From JBOFCO01 sp051646105 (GTDB taxonomy: Bacteria; Pseudomonadota; Alphaproteobacteria; Rhodobacterales; Rhodobacteraceae), in the NCBI GenBank assembly GCA_051646105.1, contig JBOFCO010000054.1, positions 1-12,033 of the forward strand: a stretch of DNA of 12,033 bases, in the 5' to 3' direction. Made by a program: the position numbers and the translations under genes. Shown in pieces: positions 1-6,882 of the stretch. A model generated the notes under the pieces. It saw nothing but the letters and a program-made list of their open reading frames with translations, was not told the origin of the DNA and made no database searches. Each line of letters starts with the position of its first letter. The stretch's first letter is position 1.

Positions 1-445
1 TGGAACGGTTGTCGTACCGGAACTTTGTGCACTGGAAAGCTATGCCGGCGTTCATCACCTGACATCGGTCGTGTGCGGTCAGCTTCGCGAGGGGTTGGGG
101 GCGGTCGACCTGATTGCCGCCTGTTTCCCTGGCGGGTCCGTCACCGGCGCGCCCAAACTGCGGGCCATGAATATCATAACCGAGATAGAGAAGCAGGCGA
201 GAGGGATGTATTGCGGCGCGATCGGCTACATCGGTTTTGATGGCGGCATGGATATGAACATCGCGATCCGCACCGCCGTCCTGGGCAGGGAACATGCTGT
301 TTTACAGGCGGGGGGCGGGGTTACGCTGCTGTCGGACGGAGCAGCCGAATATGCCGAAACGCTGGCCAAGGCGCAGCGCGTGTTCGCGGCCTTTGCGCAG
401 GGTGCGGCAGAAAGGGAACCGGTCGGTGCTGCTGATCATCGATAA
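1..445 (+). CDS. pabB: Aminodeoxychorismate synthase component I, C-terminal part (5' end outside window)
   Basis: This is the C-terminal 147 residues of a chorismate-binding enzyme; the first full codon is at position 2 and the TAA stop at 443-445. With PabA the enzyme aminates chorismate to 4-amino-4-deoxychorismate, the first step towards PABA and folate. The signature PGGSVTGAPKLRAMN is encoded at about 128-172, followed by the IITEIE metal/chorismate-site segment, then GYIGFDGGMDMNIAIRT. PGGS.TGAPK is the PabB form; TrpE proteins typically read PAGT.SGAPK, so anthranilate synthase is unlikely. The following pabA and pabC genes agree with this. The end of the gene overlaps the pabA start by 20 nt. 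The promoter and N-terminal domain lie outside the window. I am confident of the family and fairly confident of PabB over TrpE. Confidence 0.93.
   Translation, partial: GTVVVPELCALESYAGVHHLTSVVCGQLREGLGAVDLIAACFPGGSVTGAPKLRAMNIITEIEKQARGMYCGAIGYIGFDGGMDMNIAIRTAVLGREHAVLQAGGGVTLLSDGAAEYAETLAKAQRVFAAFAQGAAEREPVGAADHR
411..417 (+). promoter_or_regulatory. Ribosome binding site that sets the pabA start
   Basis: The purine-rich AAAGGGA inside the end of pabB lies 8 nt before a GTG at 426. It supports GTG 426 as the pabA start rather than the upstream in-frame ATG at 294, whose extra 44 residues show no family similarity. Confidence 0.6.
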
Positions 446-1022
446 CTACGATTCCTTCGTCCACAACATCGTGCGCTACTGCGCCGAACTTGGCCACATT
501 GCCCGTGTGATCCGAAATGACACCTTTGACATCGATGCGGTGGAGGCGTTTTCGCCGCAGATGATCCTGATTTCACCCGGCCCCGGAAATCCGGAACAGG
601 CGGGGATGTCTCTGCCTCTGGTCCGGCGTTTTTCCGGTCGTGTGCCCATCCTTGGCGTCTGTCTGGGCCTTCAATGCATCGGCGCTGCTTTTGGCGGCGG
701 GGTGGTGCGGGCACGGCAGCCGATGCACGGACGCGCCTCTGACATTGCGCATGATGGCACGGGGTTATTCACGGGCCTGCCGTCGCGAATGACGGTAGGG
801 CGTTATCATTCGCTGGTGGTCAGCGAAACGCCGACCCTGCATCATCATGTGGCAGTCACGGCACGTTCTGCTGAAGGCGAGGTGATGGCGCTTGCCCACC
901 GCACGCACCCGACATTCGGCGTGCAGTTTCACCCTGAATCCGTGTTGTCACAGCATGGTCATGCGATCTTTTCCAACTTTTTCCGCATGGCGCAGGATTG
1001 GCGTGCAGATGCTGTGGCTTGA
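426..1022 (+). CDS. pabA: Aminodeoxychorismate synthase component II (glutamine amidotransferase)
   Basis: This 198-residue class I glutamine amidotransferase supplies ammonia from glutamine to PabB in the cytoplasm. The chosen GTG start puts the classic PabA/TrpG N-terminus LLIIDNYDSF at residues 2-11. Visible motifs are SPGPGNPEQAG (glutamine and oxyanion region), the nucleophile Cys79 in GVCLGLQ, and the triad His169 and Glu171 in VQFHPES. The length is normal for the family (about 190-200). One oddity is that the usual His of GVCLGHQ is Leu82. In many bacteria one amidotransferase serves both PabB and TrpE, so a dual role in tryptophan synthesis cannot be excluded. Position between pabB and pabC makes folate its main pathway here. 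The gene overlaps pabB by 20 nt and pabC by 14-20 nt, suggesting coupled translation. Confidence 0.92.
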   Translation: MLLIIDNYDSFVHNIVRYCAELGHIARVIRNDTFDIDAVEAFSPQMILISPGPGNPEQAGMSLPLVRRFSGRVPILGVCLGLQCIGAAFGGGVVRARQPMHGRASDIAHDGTGLFTGLPSRMTVGRYHSLVVSETPTLHHHVAVTARSAEGEVMALAHRTHPTFGVQFHPESVLSQHGHAIFSNFFRMAQDWRADAVA

Positions 1023-1872
1023 CGGGACGGAACTTTCGGGGACGGTCGCCCCCTTTGACCTGCGGGATCGCGGGCTGATGCTGGGCGACGGGCTTTTCGA
1101 TACGGCGCTGGTCGTCAACGGGCGGGTGGTCTGGGCTGATGCACATCTTGACCGGCTGGCCGCAGGCTGTACGCAACTGGGCATTCCCTTTGACCGGGGT
1201 GCTGTCGGGAACATGGCGGCCACGGCATCGGCACGCCTGGGGCAGGGCGCATTGCGCATTACGGTAACGCGGGGTGCGGCCCCGCGCGGTTTGATCCCGC
1301 CTGATGATTGTGTGCCGCATGTAATTGTTGCGGCCTATCCCGGCCTTCCCGCCACGATGTTCAGTCCTGTGGCTTTGGGCACCACGGCCATCCGCCGCAA
1401 TGAACATTCACCCCTTTCGCGGATCAAGGCACTGTCCTATCTGGACGCCGTTCTTGCCACGCGTGAGGTGCGGGAAAACGGTGCGGAAGAGGCGCTTTTC
1501 CTGAATACCGCCGGGCGTGTCGCCTGCTGTGCCACGGGCAACCTGTTTGTCATTCTGGGGAATACCCTTGTAACGCCGCCGCTTGCAGATGGTGTTCTTC
1601 CCGGTGTCTCACGGGCCGCCGTCATACGGATCGCGCATGGCCTTGGTTGGCAGGTCGATGAACAGGGTCTGTCACCGGAGGAACTTCTTACCGCCGGGAT
1701 GGTATTCGTGACAAACAGCTTAAGGTTGATTTCCGTTGCAAGTTCGATAGATGGCAAGCGGACCGCAGGGCTACTACATACGATCCTCGACGCGCTGGCG
1801 GCGGGGCTGGTGGCAGAGATTGCACGGGATTGCGGTGATTGGTCCGCGCCAGTTGAAAGGGTAGCAGGATGA
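1009..1872 (+). CDS. pabC: Aminodeoxychorismate lyase-like class IV PLP enzyme
   Basis: This 287-residue fold-type IV PLP enzyme is predicted to split 4-amino-4-deoxychorismate into PABA and pyruvate. Its N-terminus LRDRGLMLGDGLFDTALV is typical of PabC and related branched-chain/D-amino-acid aminotransferases. The PLP-binding lysine is Lys140 in SRIKALSYLDAVLA. The later segment GRVACCATGNLF matches the phosphate-side loop, but it has Cys173 where the family usually has a Glu that contacts the PLP ring nitrogen (V-x-E in most members). ATG 1009 is chosen; GTG 1003 is equally possible, since AGGA at 994-997 sits 5 nt before the GTG and 11 nt before the ATG. The start lies inside pabA, and the stop overlaps the folP start (ATGA). 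Function as a lyase is inferred from the operon; a related aminotransferase activity is the alternative. Confidence 0.83.
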   Translation: MLWLDGTELSGTVAPFDLRDRGLMLGDGLFDTALVVNGRVVWADAHLDRLAAGCTQLGIPFDRGAVGNMAATASARLGQGALRITVTRGAAPRGLIPPDDCVPHVIVAAYPGLPATMFSPVALGTTAIRRNEHSPLSRIKALSYLDAVLATREVRENGAEEALFLNTAGRVACCATGNLFVILGNTLVTPPLADGVLPGVSRAAVIRIAHGLGWQVDEQGLSPEELLTAGMVFVTNSLRLISVASSIDGKRTAGLLHTILDALAAGLVAEIARDCGDWSAPVERVAG

Positions 1873-2723
1873 CCGATGCCCGCCATGAAAAACGCGACCG
1901 TTTTCTGGCTGCCTTGGAGCAGGGCCCTGTCGTTATGGGCATTCTGAACGTGACGCCGGATTCCTTTTCCGATGGCGGCGCCTATGGCGGCGGCTTCGAC
2001 CGGGTCGGGGCCGCTGTCAGCCATGGTCTTGCCATGGCTGCTGCCGGGGCTGCGATCATCGATGTGGGCGGTGAATCCACACGGCCCGGTGCCACAGCCG
2101 TGGCCGAGGATGAGGAATGGACCCGCATCGCGCCGGTTCTGGCAGCACTTTGCCCCGCCCTGCCGGTGGCGGTTTCCATCGATACCTACAAGGCGTCGGT
2201 GGCGCGGCGCGCGGTTGCGTCCGGCGTCGCTGTCATCAACGACATATGGGGGTTGCAGGGCGATTCCGCGATGGCCTCTTTGGCGGCAGAGTCCGGGTCG
2301 GCGGTGGTGGTGATGCACAACCGCGATGCAGCTGACCCGCAGATCGATATTCTGGACGACATTCGGCGTTTCTTTGAGCGGTCGCTTGCTATCGCGCGGA
2401 ATGCCGGAATACCGGACGCGCATGTGATCCTTGATCCGGGCATAGGCTTCGGCAAGACGCTAGCGCAGAACTATGCCTGCCTGGCCGGGCTTGATCGTCT
2501 GACCGTCTTTGGTCGACCGTTGTTGCTGGGTTTGTCGCGCAAGCGGATGATCGGAGAGGTTCTGAACGCCGATATCCCGGCGCGGCTGACCGGCACACTG
2601 GCCGCGAACGTTCTGGGGCTGGTGCGCGGCGCCCGCATCCTGCGGGTGCACGATGTGCCCGAGCATGTCGAGGCGCTAAAAATTTTCAACGCAACAACAA
2701 ACGCGACAGGGGTTTCCCGGTGA
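1869..2723 (+). CDS. folP: Dihydropteroate synthase
   Basis: This 284-residue TIM-barrel enzyme joins PABA to 6-hydroxymethyl-7,8-dihydropterin diphosphate to make 7,8-dihydropteroate; it is the family targeted by sulfonamides. All signatures are present in order: GILNVTPDSFSDGG (Asn27), IDVGGESTRPGA (Asp65), VSIDTYK (Asp105), VINDIWG (Asn124), ILDPGIGFGKT (Asp189), GLSRKRMIG (Lys225) and RVHD (Arg259, His261). Length equals the usual 270-285. The ATG at 1869 overlaps the pabC stop as ATGA, and AAAGGG at 1856-1861 lies 7 nt upstream. The product of PabC is therefore made alongside the enzyme that consumes it. The stop overlaps the next start as GTGA. Nothing suggests a sulfonamide-resistant, transferred copy; it sits in the native biosynthetic operon. 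Confidence 0.97.
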   Translation: MTDARHEKRDRFLAALEQGPVVMGILNVTPDSFSDGGAYGGGFDRVGAAVSHGLAMAAAGAAIIDVGGESTRPGATAVAEDEEWTRIAPVLAALCPALPVAVSIDTYKASVARRAVASGVAVINDIWGLQGDSAMASLAAESGSAVVVMHNRDAADPQIDILDDIRRFFERSLAIARNAGIPDAHVILDPGIGFGKTLAQNYACLAGLDRLTVFGRPLLLGLSRKRMIGEVLNADIPARLTGTLAANVLGLVRGARILRVHDVPEHVEALKIFNATTNATGVSR

Positions 2724-3559
2724 CAGATCAAGTCCATGTCAGCAACCTGTGCCTGCACGGGTTTCACGGTGTCCACCCCGAGGAAAAGAAGCTGGGGCAG
2801 AAGTTTTTTGTTGATATCGACTGCTCCGTCGACATCGCGCCCTGTGCCGAAACCGACGATTACACGAAGGCAGTCTGCTACGGTGCGCTTTGCGATCTTG
2901 CGGCAGAAGTTTCCGACAGTGGTCCGTTTAACCTGGTGGAAACCCTGACCGTCCGCATTGCAGAGACCGTGCTTGAACGTTTTCCTGCTGTCACTTCTGT
3001 CACCGTTCGGGTGCGAAAGCCCTCTGCCCCGCTGAGGGTGGTTTTTGATCATGTCGGCGTATCGGTCACGCGACAAAGACGCTATCGCATCGGCCTTTCA
3101 CTGGGCAGCAACCTTGGCGACAAGCAGGCCAATATCCGGACCGCGCTGACCCTGCTTAACGCCGAGGACAATCTGGAAATCGACCGCGTGTCGCGTTTCT
3201 ACAGGACGGCCCCCTGGGGAAATACTGATCAGGACTGGTTCCTGAACGTCTGCGCGACCGGATGGACGACCCGTCCGCCGCTGTCGCTGCTCAAATGCTT
3301 CAAGCGGACCGAAGTGCAGGTTGGTCGCATTCCGGGCGAACGTTGGGGCCCGCGCGCCATCGACATTGATCTGCTTTATGCGGGCGATGTGCAGATGCAG
3401 ACCCCGCATCTGACCCTGCCGCATCCCGAACTGTTCAACCGTGCCGTCGTGTTGGTCCCGCTTGCGGAAATTGCCGGGGATCATGTGGTTTCGGGCCGCC
3501 GCATCGGCGAAGAAGCTGCCCGGCTTTCGCTTGCACCTGACGAGATCGTTCCGCTTTGA
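2720..3559 (+). CDS. folBK: Fused dihydroneopterin aldolase / HPPK (FolB-FolK)
   Basis: This 279-residue bifunctional protein combines two consecutive folate enzymes. Residues 1 to about 118 are dihydroneopterin aldolase: Glu22 in GVHPEEKKLGQKFFVDID, Tyr54, Glu74 in NLVETLT and Lys100 in VRKPSAPL match the known catalytic and binding positions of the family. Residues about 122-279 are 6-hydroxymethyl-7,8-dihydropterin pyrophosphokinase: GLSLGSNLGD at 125-134, FYRTAPWGNTDQDWFLN, the RWGPRAIDIDLLY loop with Mg-binding Asp215 and Asp217, and LPHPELFNR. The linker is only a few residues (RQRRYR). It converts dihydroneopterin to hydroxymethyldihydropterin and then diphosphorylates it, giving the FolP substrate. 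The GTG start overlaps the folP stop (GTGA), with AGGGG at 2708-2712. No stop or frameshift lies between the halves, so this is a true fusion, as reported for some Gram-positive folate enzymes. Confidence 0.95.
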   Translation: MTDQVHVSNLCLHGFHGVHPEEKKLGQKFFVDIDCSVDIAPCAETDDYTKAVCYGALCDLAAEVSDSGPFNLVETLTVRIAETVLERFPAVTSVTVRVRKPSAPLRVVFDHVGVSVTRQRRYRIGLSLGSNLGDKQANIRTALTLLNAEDNLEIDRVSRFYRTAPWGNTDQDWFLNVCATGWTTRPPLSLLKCFKRTEVQVGRIPGERWGPRAIDIDLLYAGDVQMQTPHLTLPHPELFNRAVVLVPLAEIAGDHVVSGRRIGEEAARLSLAPDEIVPL

Positions 3560-3579
3560 GTTGATATTGAACGGGGCTA

Positions 3580-4497
3580 TCAGCCCGGTCCTCCGCCAGC
3601 CTGGCGCATGGACAGGCCAGCCTCGCGTACCGCTTCAGCGATCTGGATCAACTGCGCTTCCATCGGGTTTGATTTGCGCCAGACCATGCCGATGGTCCGC
3701 GAGGGTTGCGGATCGCCGAACCGTGCCACCGAAACAGGGGCAGAGCGCGTTTCGACCGCTACGGCCATTTCCGGGATCAGTGTAATGCCGATCCCTGCGC
3801 CGACCATCTGCACGAGCGTCGACAGGGAGCTGCCATCCAGCATCTCGCGGGGGCGGTTCGTCGGCATGTTGCAGAACGACAGCGCCTGATCGCGGAAGCA
3901 GTGGCCTTCCTCCAGCAGTAAAAGCCGCATTTCCCGCAGCATCTCGGGGCTGGGCACCGGGCGTGACGCATCCGGCGCGGGCCTGACCAACACAAAATTT
4001 TCCGAAAAGATCGCCATTTCGGTCAAAGACGGTTCGGACAGGGGCAGCGCCAGTATCGCGGCATCCAGCCTGCCGTCGATCAGCTCTTCCAGCAGCCGCG
4101 GTGTTACCGTTTCGCGCAACATCGGTTCCATCTCTGGAAAACTGCTGGCAAAGCGGGCGATGACCGCAGGCAGCAGATAGGGGGCCACGGTGGGAATAAC
4201 GCCGATGTGCAACTTGCCCGCCGGTTTGCCACCAGCGGCATGGGCCAGCCCCTCAAGCTCTGCCACCGATCGCAGGATTGACTTTGCGCGATCCAGAAAC
4301 ATCTCTCCGAACCGGGTAAGCCTGATCTGGCGCGCACCGCGTTCCAGAAGCGGTGCACCCAGAGCTGTCTCCAGCTCTCGGATCTGCATCGAAAGCGCGG
4401 GCTGCGTCACAGCGCAGTCGTCGGCCGCGCGCCCGAAATGCCTATGGCGGGCCAGAGAGACGAAATAGCGCATCTGTCGCAATGTCATATTCTTCAT
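3580..4497 (-). CDS. oxyR: Hydrogen peroxide-sensing LysR-type regulator OxyR
   Basis: This 305-residue LysR-family regulator has an N-terminal winged helix-turn-helix (about residues 4-65, with HRHFGRAADDCAVTQPALSMQ as recognition region, split here as HRHFGRAADDC then AVTQPALSMQ) and a C-terminal sensor domain beginning near KLHIGVIPTVAPYLLP. The decisive feature is the pair Cys200 and Cys209 in GHCFRDQALSFC, equivalent to the E. coli OxyR Cys199-Cys208 redox pair that forms a disulfide on peroxide exposure. Divergent placement next to katG supports the call. ATG 4497 is used; ATG 4488 (residue 4) aligns better with the E. coli N-terminus. Neither start has a convincing Shine-Dalgarno site, and a promoter at 4504-4531 would start transcription almost at the ATG. 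The stop lies 20 nt from the convergent folBK stop. Confidence 0.95.
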   Translation of the reverse strand: MKNMTLRQMRYFVSLARHRHFGRAADDCAVTQPALSMQIRELETALGAPLLERGARQIRLTRFGEMFLDRAKSILRSVAELEGLAHAAGGKPAGKLHIGVIPTVAPYLLPAVIARFASSFPEMEPMLRETVTPRLLEELIDGRLDAAILALPLSEPSLTEMAIFSENFVLVRPAPDASRPVPSPEMLREMRLLLLEEGHCFRDQALSFCNMPTNRPREMLDGSSLSTLVQMVGAGIGITLIPEMAVAVETRSAPVSVARFGDPQPSRTIGMVWRKSNPMEAQLIQIAEAVREAGLSMRQAGGGPG

Positions 4498-4510
4498 AAG
4501 AATATCTTAT
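4496..4510. repeat. 15-bp perfect inverted repeat over the oxyR start
   Basis: ATAAGA and TCTTAT flank a 3-bp centre (ATA). The element covers the first two bases of the oxyR start codon and the proposed -10 box. It could be an extra operator half-site pair for autoregulation, or chance AT-rich symmetry. Confidence 0.4.
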
Positions 4511-4531
4511 AGTGATAATCAGAACTATCAA
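4504..4531 (-). promoter_or_regulatory. Candidate sigma-70 promoter of oxyR
   Basis: Read on the minus strand, TTGATA (4526-4531) and TAAGAT (4504-4509) are separated by 16 bp. Only 6 nt lie between the -10 box and the oxyR ATG, so initiation would fall at or next to the start codon and give a leaderless mRNA. This fits the missing ribosome binding site. The call is by consensus only. Confidence 0.45.
4509..4528. promoter_or_regulatory. Candidate OxyR operator (ATAGT-N10-ACTAT)
   Basis: The arms ATAGT (4509-4513) and ACTAT (4524-4528) are exact inverted repeats around a 10-bp centre, with partial extension to CTT and AAG on the outside. The arms carry the ATAG/CTAT core of known OxyR sites, although the E. 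coli site has a 7-bp core spacing. It overlaps the oxyR promoter and sits just upstream of a possible katG -35, as expected of an autorepressing, katG-activating operator. OxyR binding is inferred. Confidence 0.5.
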
Positions 4532-4532
4532 G

Positions 4533-4561
4533 TTACGCTGATTGTCTGGCTCTGCTAGGAA
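4533..4561 (+). promoter_or_regulatory. Possible katG promoter
   Basis: TTACGC (4533-4538) and TAGGAA (4556-4561) are 17 bp apart, with a TGC extension before the -10 box. The match to consensus is weak, as expected of an activator-dependent promoter. Its -35 box begins 4 bp after the candidate OxyR operator. Transcription would start near 4568, leaving a leader of roughly 90 nt. Confidence 0.3.
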
Positions 4562-4617
4562 TGATTCCAAATTCAACCTGTGCCTGATTCAATCATGCCT
4601 CATGGCTGATTCAGTCA
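4539..4617. repeat. Four TGATT elements at 22-23-bp spacing upstream of katG
   Basis: TGATT occurs at 4539, 4562, 4585 and 4607, so the steps are 23, 23 and 22 bp, close to two helical turns each. The last two are the most extended: TGATTCAATCA (4585-4595, a perfect odd palindrome) and TGATTCAGTCA (4607-4617), both preceded by C. Between them lies GCC-TCAT-GGC (4597-4606), another small inverted repeat. The regular phasing on one DNA face suggests protein binding, but the ligand is unknown. Confidence 0.45.
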
Positions 4618-4649
4618 GCGTGCGGTGACCGAACAGCCAAACCATATGC

Positions 4650-4654
4650 GGAGG
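4650..4654 (+). promoter_or_regulatory. katG ribosome binding site
   Basis: GGAGG lies 5 nt before ATG 4660 and settles the katG start. The ATG at 4646 just upstream is out of frame. Confidence 0.85.
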
Positions 4655-4659
4655 TCGAG

Positions 4660-6876
4660 ATGGACGGAAACAACACCGGCGGCAAATGCCCTGTGATGCA
4701 TGGGGGTAATCCCGCACCGCGGCCGAAGGGGCGCAGCAATCGTGACTGGTGGCCCGAACAACTGAATCTGCGCGTGCTGCACCAGAACGCCGCGCCCGCC
4801 GACCCGTTCGGGGGTACGTTCAATTATGCCGAGGCGTTCGGGAAACTGGACCTCTTCGCCGTCAAGGCAGATCTTTACGCGCTGATGACGGACAGTCAGG
4901 ACTGGTGGCCTGCCGACTGGGGTCATTACGGGCCGTTGTTTATCCGTATGGCCTGGCACAGCGCCGGCACCTACCGTACCGCAGACGGGCGTGGCGGGGC
5001 GCGGTCGGGCACGCAACGATTTGCACCCCTGAATTCCTGGCCCGACAACGTCAATCTTGACAAGGCGCGGCGGCTCTTGTGGCCGATCAAACAGAAATAC
5101 GGCAACCGCCTGTCCTGGGCCGATCTGATGATACTTGCCGGGAACTGCGCGCTGGAAAGTATGGGTTTCAAGACATTCGGCTTTGGCGGTGGTCGTGCAG
5201 ATGGGTGGGAGCCGGAAGAGGATATCTACTGGGGCAGCGAAACCGAATGGCTGGCGCTGTCTGACAATGCGCAAAGCCGGTATTCGGGCGAGCGCGAACT
5301 GGATAACCCGCTGGCAGCCGTGCAGATGGGCCTGATCTACGTGAACCCCGAAGGCCCGGACGGCAATCCCGATCCCGTTGCCTCGGGCCGCGATATCCGC
5401 GAAACCTTTGCCCGCATGGCGATGAACGACGAGGAAACCGTCGCGCTGACCGCCGGGGGCCACACCTTTGGCAAGGCGCATGGGGCAGGGGATCCGGCGC
5501 TGGTTGGTGCCGATCCCGAAGCCGCCGGGATCGAGGCGCAAGGGCTGGGCTGGGCCAACAGCTTTGAAACAGGGCTTGGCCTGCATACGACCGGCTCTGG
5601 TATCGAAGGGGCGTGGAAACCCAATCCCACGACCTGGGACATGGGCTATTTGAAGGTGCTGTTCAAATACGAATGGGAACTTGTGCGTTCCCCTGCCGGG
5701 GCCAAGCAGTGGCTGGCCAAGGATGTGGAAGAAGAGGACATGGTTGTTGATGCCCATGACCCGACGAAAAAGCACCGCCCGATGATGACGACTGCCGATC
5801 TGGCGATGCGATTCGACCCGATCTATGGGCCGATCGCGCGGCGCTTCCACGATGATCCGGCTGCCTTTGCCGATGCTTTCGCGCGTGCATGGTTCAAGTT
5901 GACCCACCGGGATATGGGGCCGAAAGCGCTGTATCTTGGTCCCGAGGTTCCGGCCGAAGATCTGATCTGGCAGGATCCGGTTCCCGCTGTCGATCATCCG
6001 CTAGCTGATGCCGCCGATATTGCCGACCTGAAGAAGCGCATCCTTGCCTCGGGCCTCTCCACGCAGGATCTGGTTCTGGTTGCCTGGGCTTCTGCCTCGA
6101 CCTTCCGCGGATCCGACATGCGCGGCGGGGCGAATGGCGCGCGGGTGCGACTGGCCCCGCAAAAGGACTGGGCTGTGAACGAACCGGAACGTCTGGCACG
6201 CGTGCTGTCGGTTCTGGATGGCATCAAGGCCGCCTTTGACGCCAGCGCCGCAGGTGGCAAGAAAGTGTCCCTGGCCGACCTGATCGTGCTGGGCGGGGCG
6301 GCCGCGATTGAAGCGGCTGCCGGCGCGGCAGGCCGGGCGATCACCGTGCCCTTCACGCCCGGACGCACCGACGCGACACAGGACCAGACCGATGCGGAAA
6401 GCTTCGCGCCGCTAGAGCCGGAGGCCGACGGTTTCCGCAACTGGCAGCCACGTTCTTACCGTGTGTCGGTCGAGGAAATGCTTGTCGACAAGGCGCAGTT
6501 GCTGAACCTGACCGCACCGGAAATGACCGTTCTGCTGGGCGGCATGCGGGCGTTGGGTGCCACGCATGGCGACAGCGCAGACGGCGTGCTGACCACCCGG
6601 CCAGGCAGCTTGACCAACGACTTCTTTGTCAATCTTCTGGATATGGGAACGGTCTGGAAGCCGGTCGGCGAAGGTGCCGCACTGTTTGAAGGTACCTGCC
6701 GCAAGACCGCCGCGAAGAAATGGACGGCGACCCGCGCCGATCTTGTTTTCGGGTCGAACTCGCAACTTCGCGCCATTGCCGAAGTCTATGCCCAGGACGA
6801 CGCAAAGGAAAAATTCCTGCGCGATTTCGTTTCGGCCTGGAACAAGGTGATGAACGCCGACCGTTTCGACACCTAA
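4660..6876 (+). CDS. katG: Bifunctional catalase-peroxidase
   Basis: This full-length 738-residue haem catalase-peroxidase decomposes H2O2 and can oxidise organic donors in the cytoplasm. The N-terminal catalytic domain has the distal Arg96, Trp99 and His100 in RMAWHSAGTYR. The proximal haem ligand is His268 in GGHTFGKAHG, and the proximal Trp326 is in PTTWD. The family-specific Trp-Tyr-Met cross-link can form from Trp99, Tyr227 (LIYVNPEGP) and Met253 (FARMAMND), so true catalase activity is expected. The haem-less C-terminal repeat (about residues 430-738) is complete, with FRGSDMRGGANGAR. There is no signal peptide. A strong GGAGG site precedes the ATG. The divergent oxyR and the dyad in the spacer indicate peroxide-induced transcription. 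The gene ends just before a strong hairpin and appears monocistronic. Confidence 0.98.
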   Translation: MDGNNTGGKCPVMHGGNPAPRPKGRSNRDWWPEQLNLRVLHQNAAPADPFGGTFNYAEAFGKLDLFAVKADLYALMTDSQDWWPADWGHYGPLFIRMAWHSAGTYRTADGRGGARSGTQRFAPLNSWPDNVNLDKARRLLWPIKQKYGNRLSWADLMILAGNCALESMGFKTFGFGGGRADGWEPEEDIYWGSETEWLALSDNAQSRYSGERELDNPLAAVQMGLIYVNPEGPDGNPDPVASGRDIRETFARMAMNDEETVALTAGGHTFGKAHGAGDPALVGADPEAAGIEAQGLGWANSFETGLGLHTTGSGIEGAWKPNPTTWDMGYLKVLFKYEWELVRSPAGAKQWLAKDVEEEDMVVDAHDPTKKHRPMMTTADLAMRFDPIYGPIARRFHDDPAAFADAFARAWFKLTHRDMGPKALYLGPEVPAEDLIWQDPVPAVDHPLADAADIADLKKRILASGLSTQDLVLVAWASASTFRGSDMRGGANGARVRLAPQKDWAVNEPERLARVLSVLDGIKAAFDASAAGGKKVSLADLIVLGGAAAIEAAAGAAGRAITVPFTPGRTDATQDQTDAESFAPLEPEADGFRNWQPRSYRVSVEEMLVDKAQLLNLTAPEMTVLLGGMRALGATHGDSADGVLTTRPGSLTNDFFVNLLDMGTVWKPVGEGAALFEGTCRKTAAKKWTATRADLVFGSNSQLRAIAEVYAQDDAKEKFLRDFVSAWNKVMNADRFDT

Positions 6877-6882
6877 TGAATT

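Noticed and set aside
1437..2423. Antisense frame (328 codons) across pabC and folP
   Set aside because: Spans two well-supported genes on the opposite strand and has shadow-like composition.
3574..3586. Small hairpin GGGCT-ATC-AGCCC between convergent folBK and oxyR
   Set aside because: Only a 5-bp stem, no T run, and it overlaps the oxyR stop; too weak to call a terminator.
4585..4617. TGATTCAATCA-type elements as FNR or iron-response boxes
   Set aside because: The FNR-type site TTGAT-N4-ATCAA needs a 4-bp centre and here it is 3; the TGA-N9-TCA iron box spacing also does not fit.
4615..5997. Long open frame (460 codons) antisense to katG
   Set aside because: Arg/Pro/Gly-rich shadow frame typical of GC-rich DNA; no recognisable motif, and katG explains the region fully.
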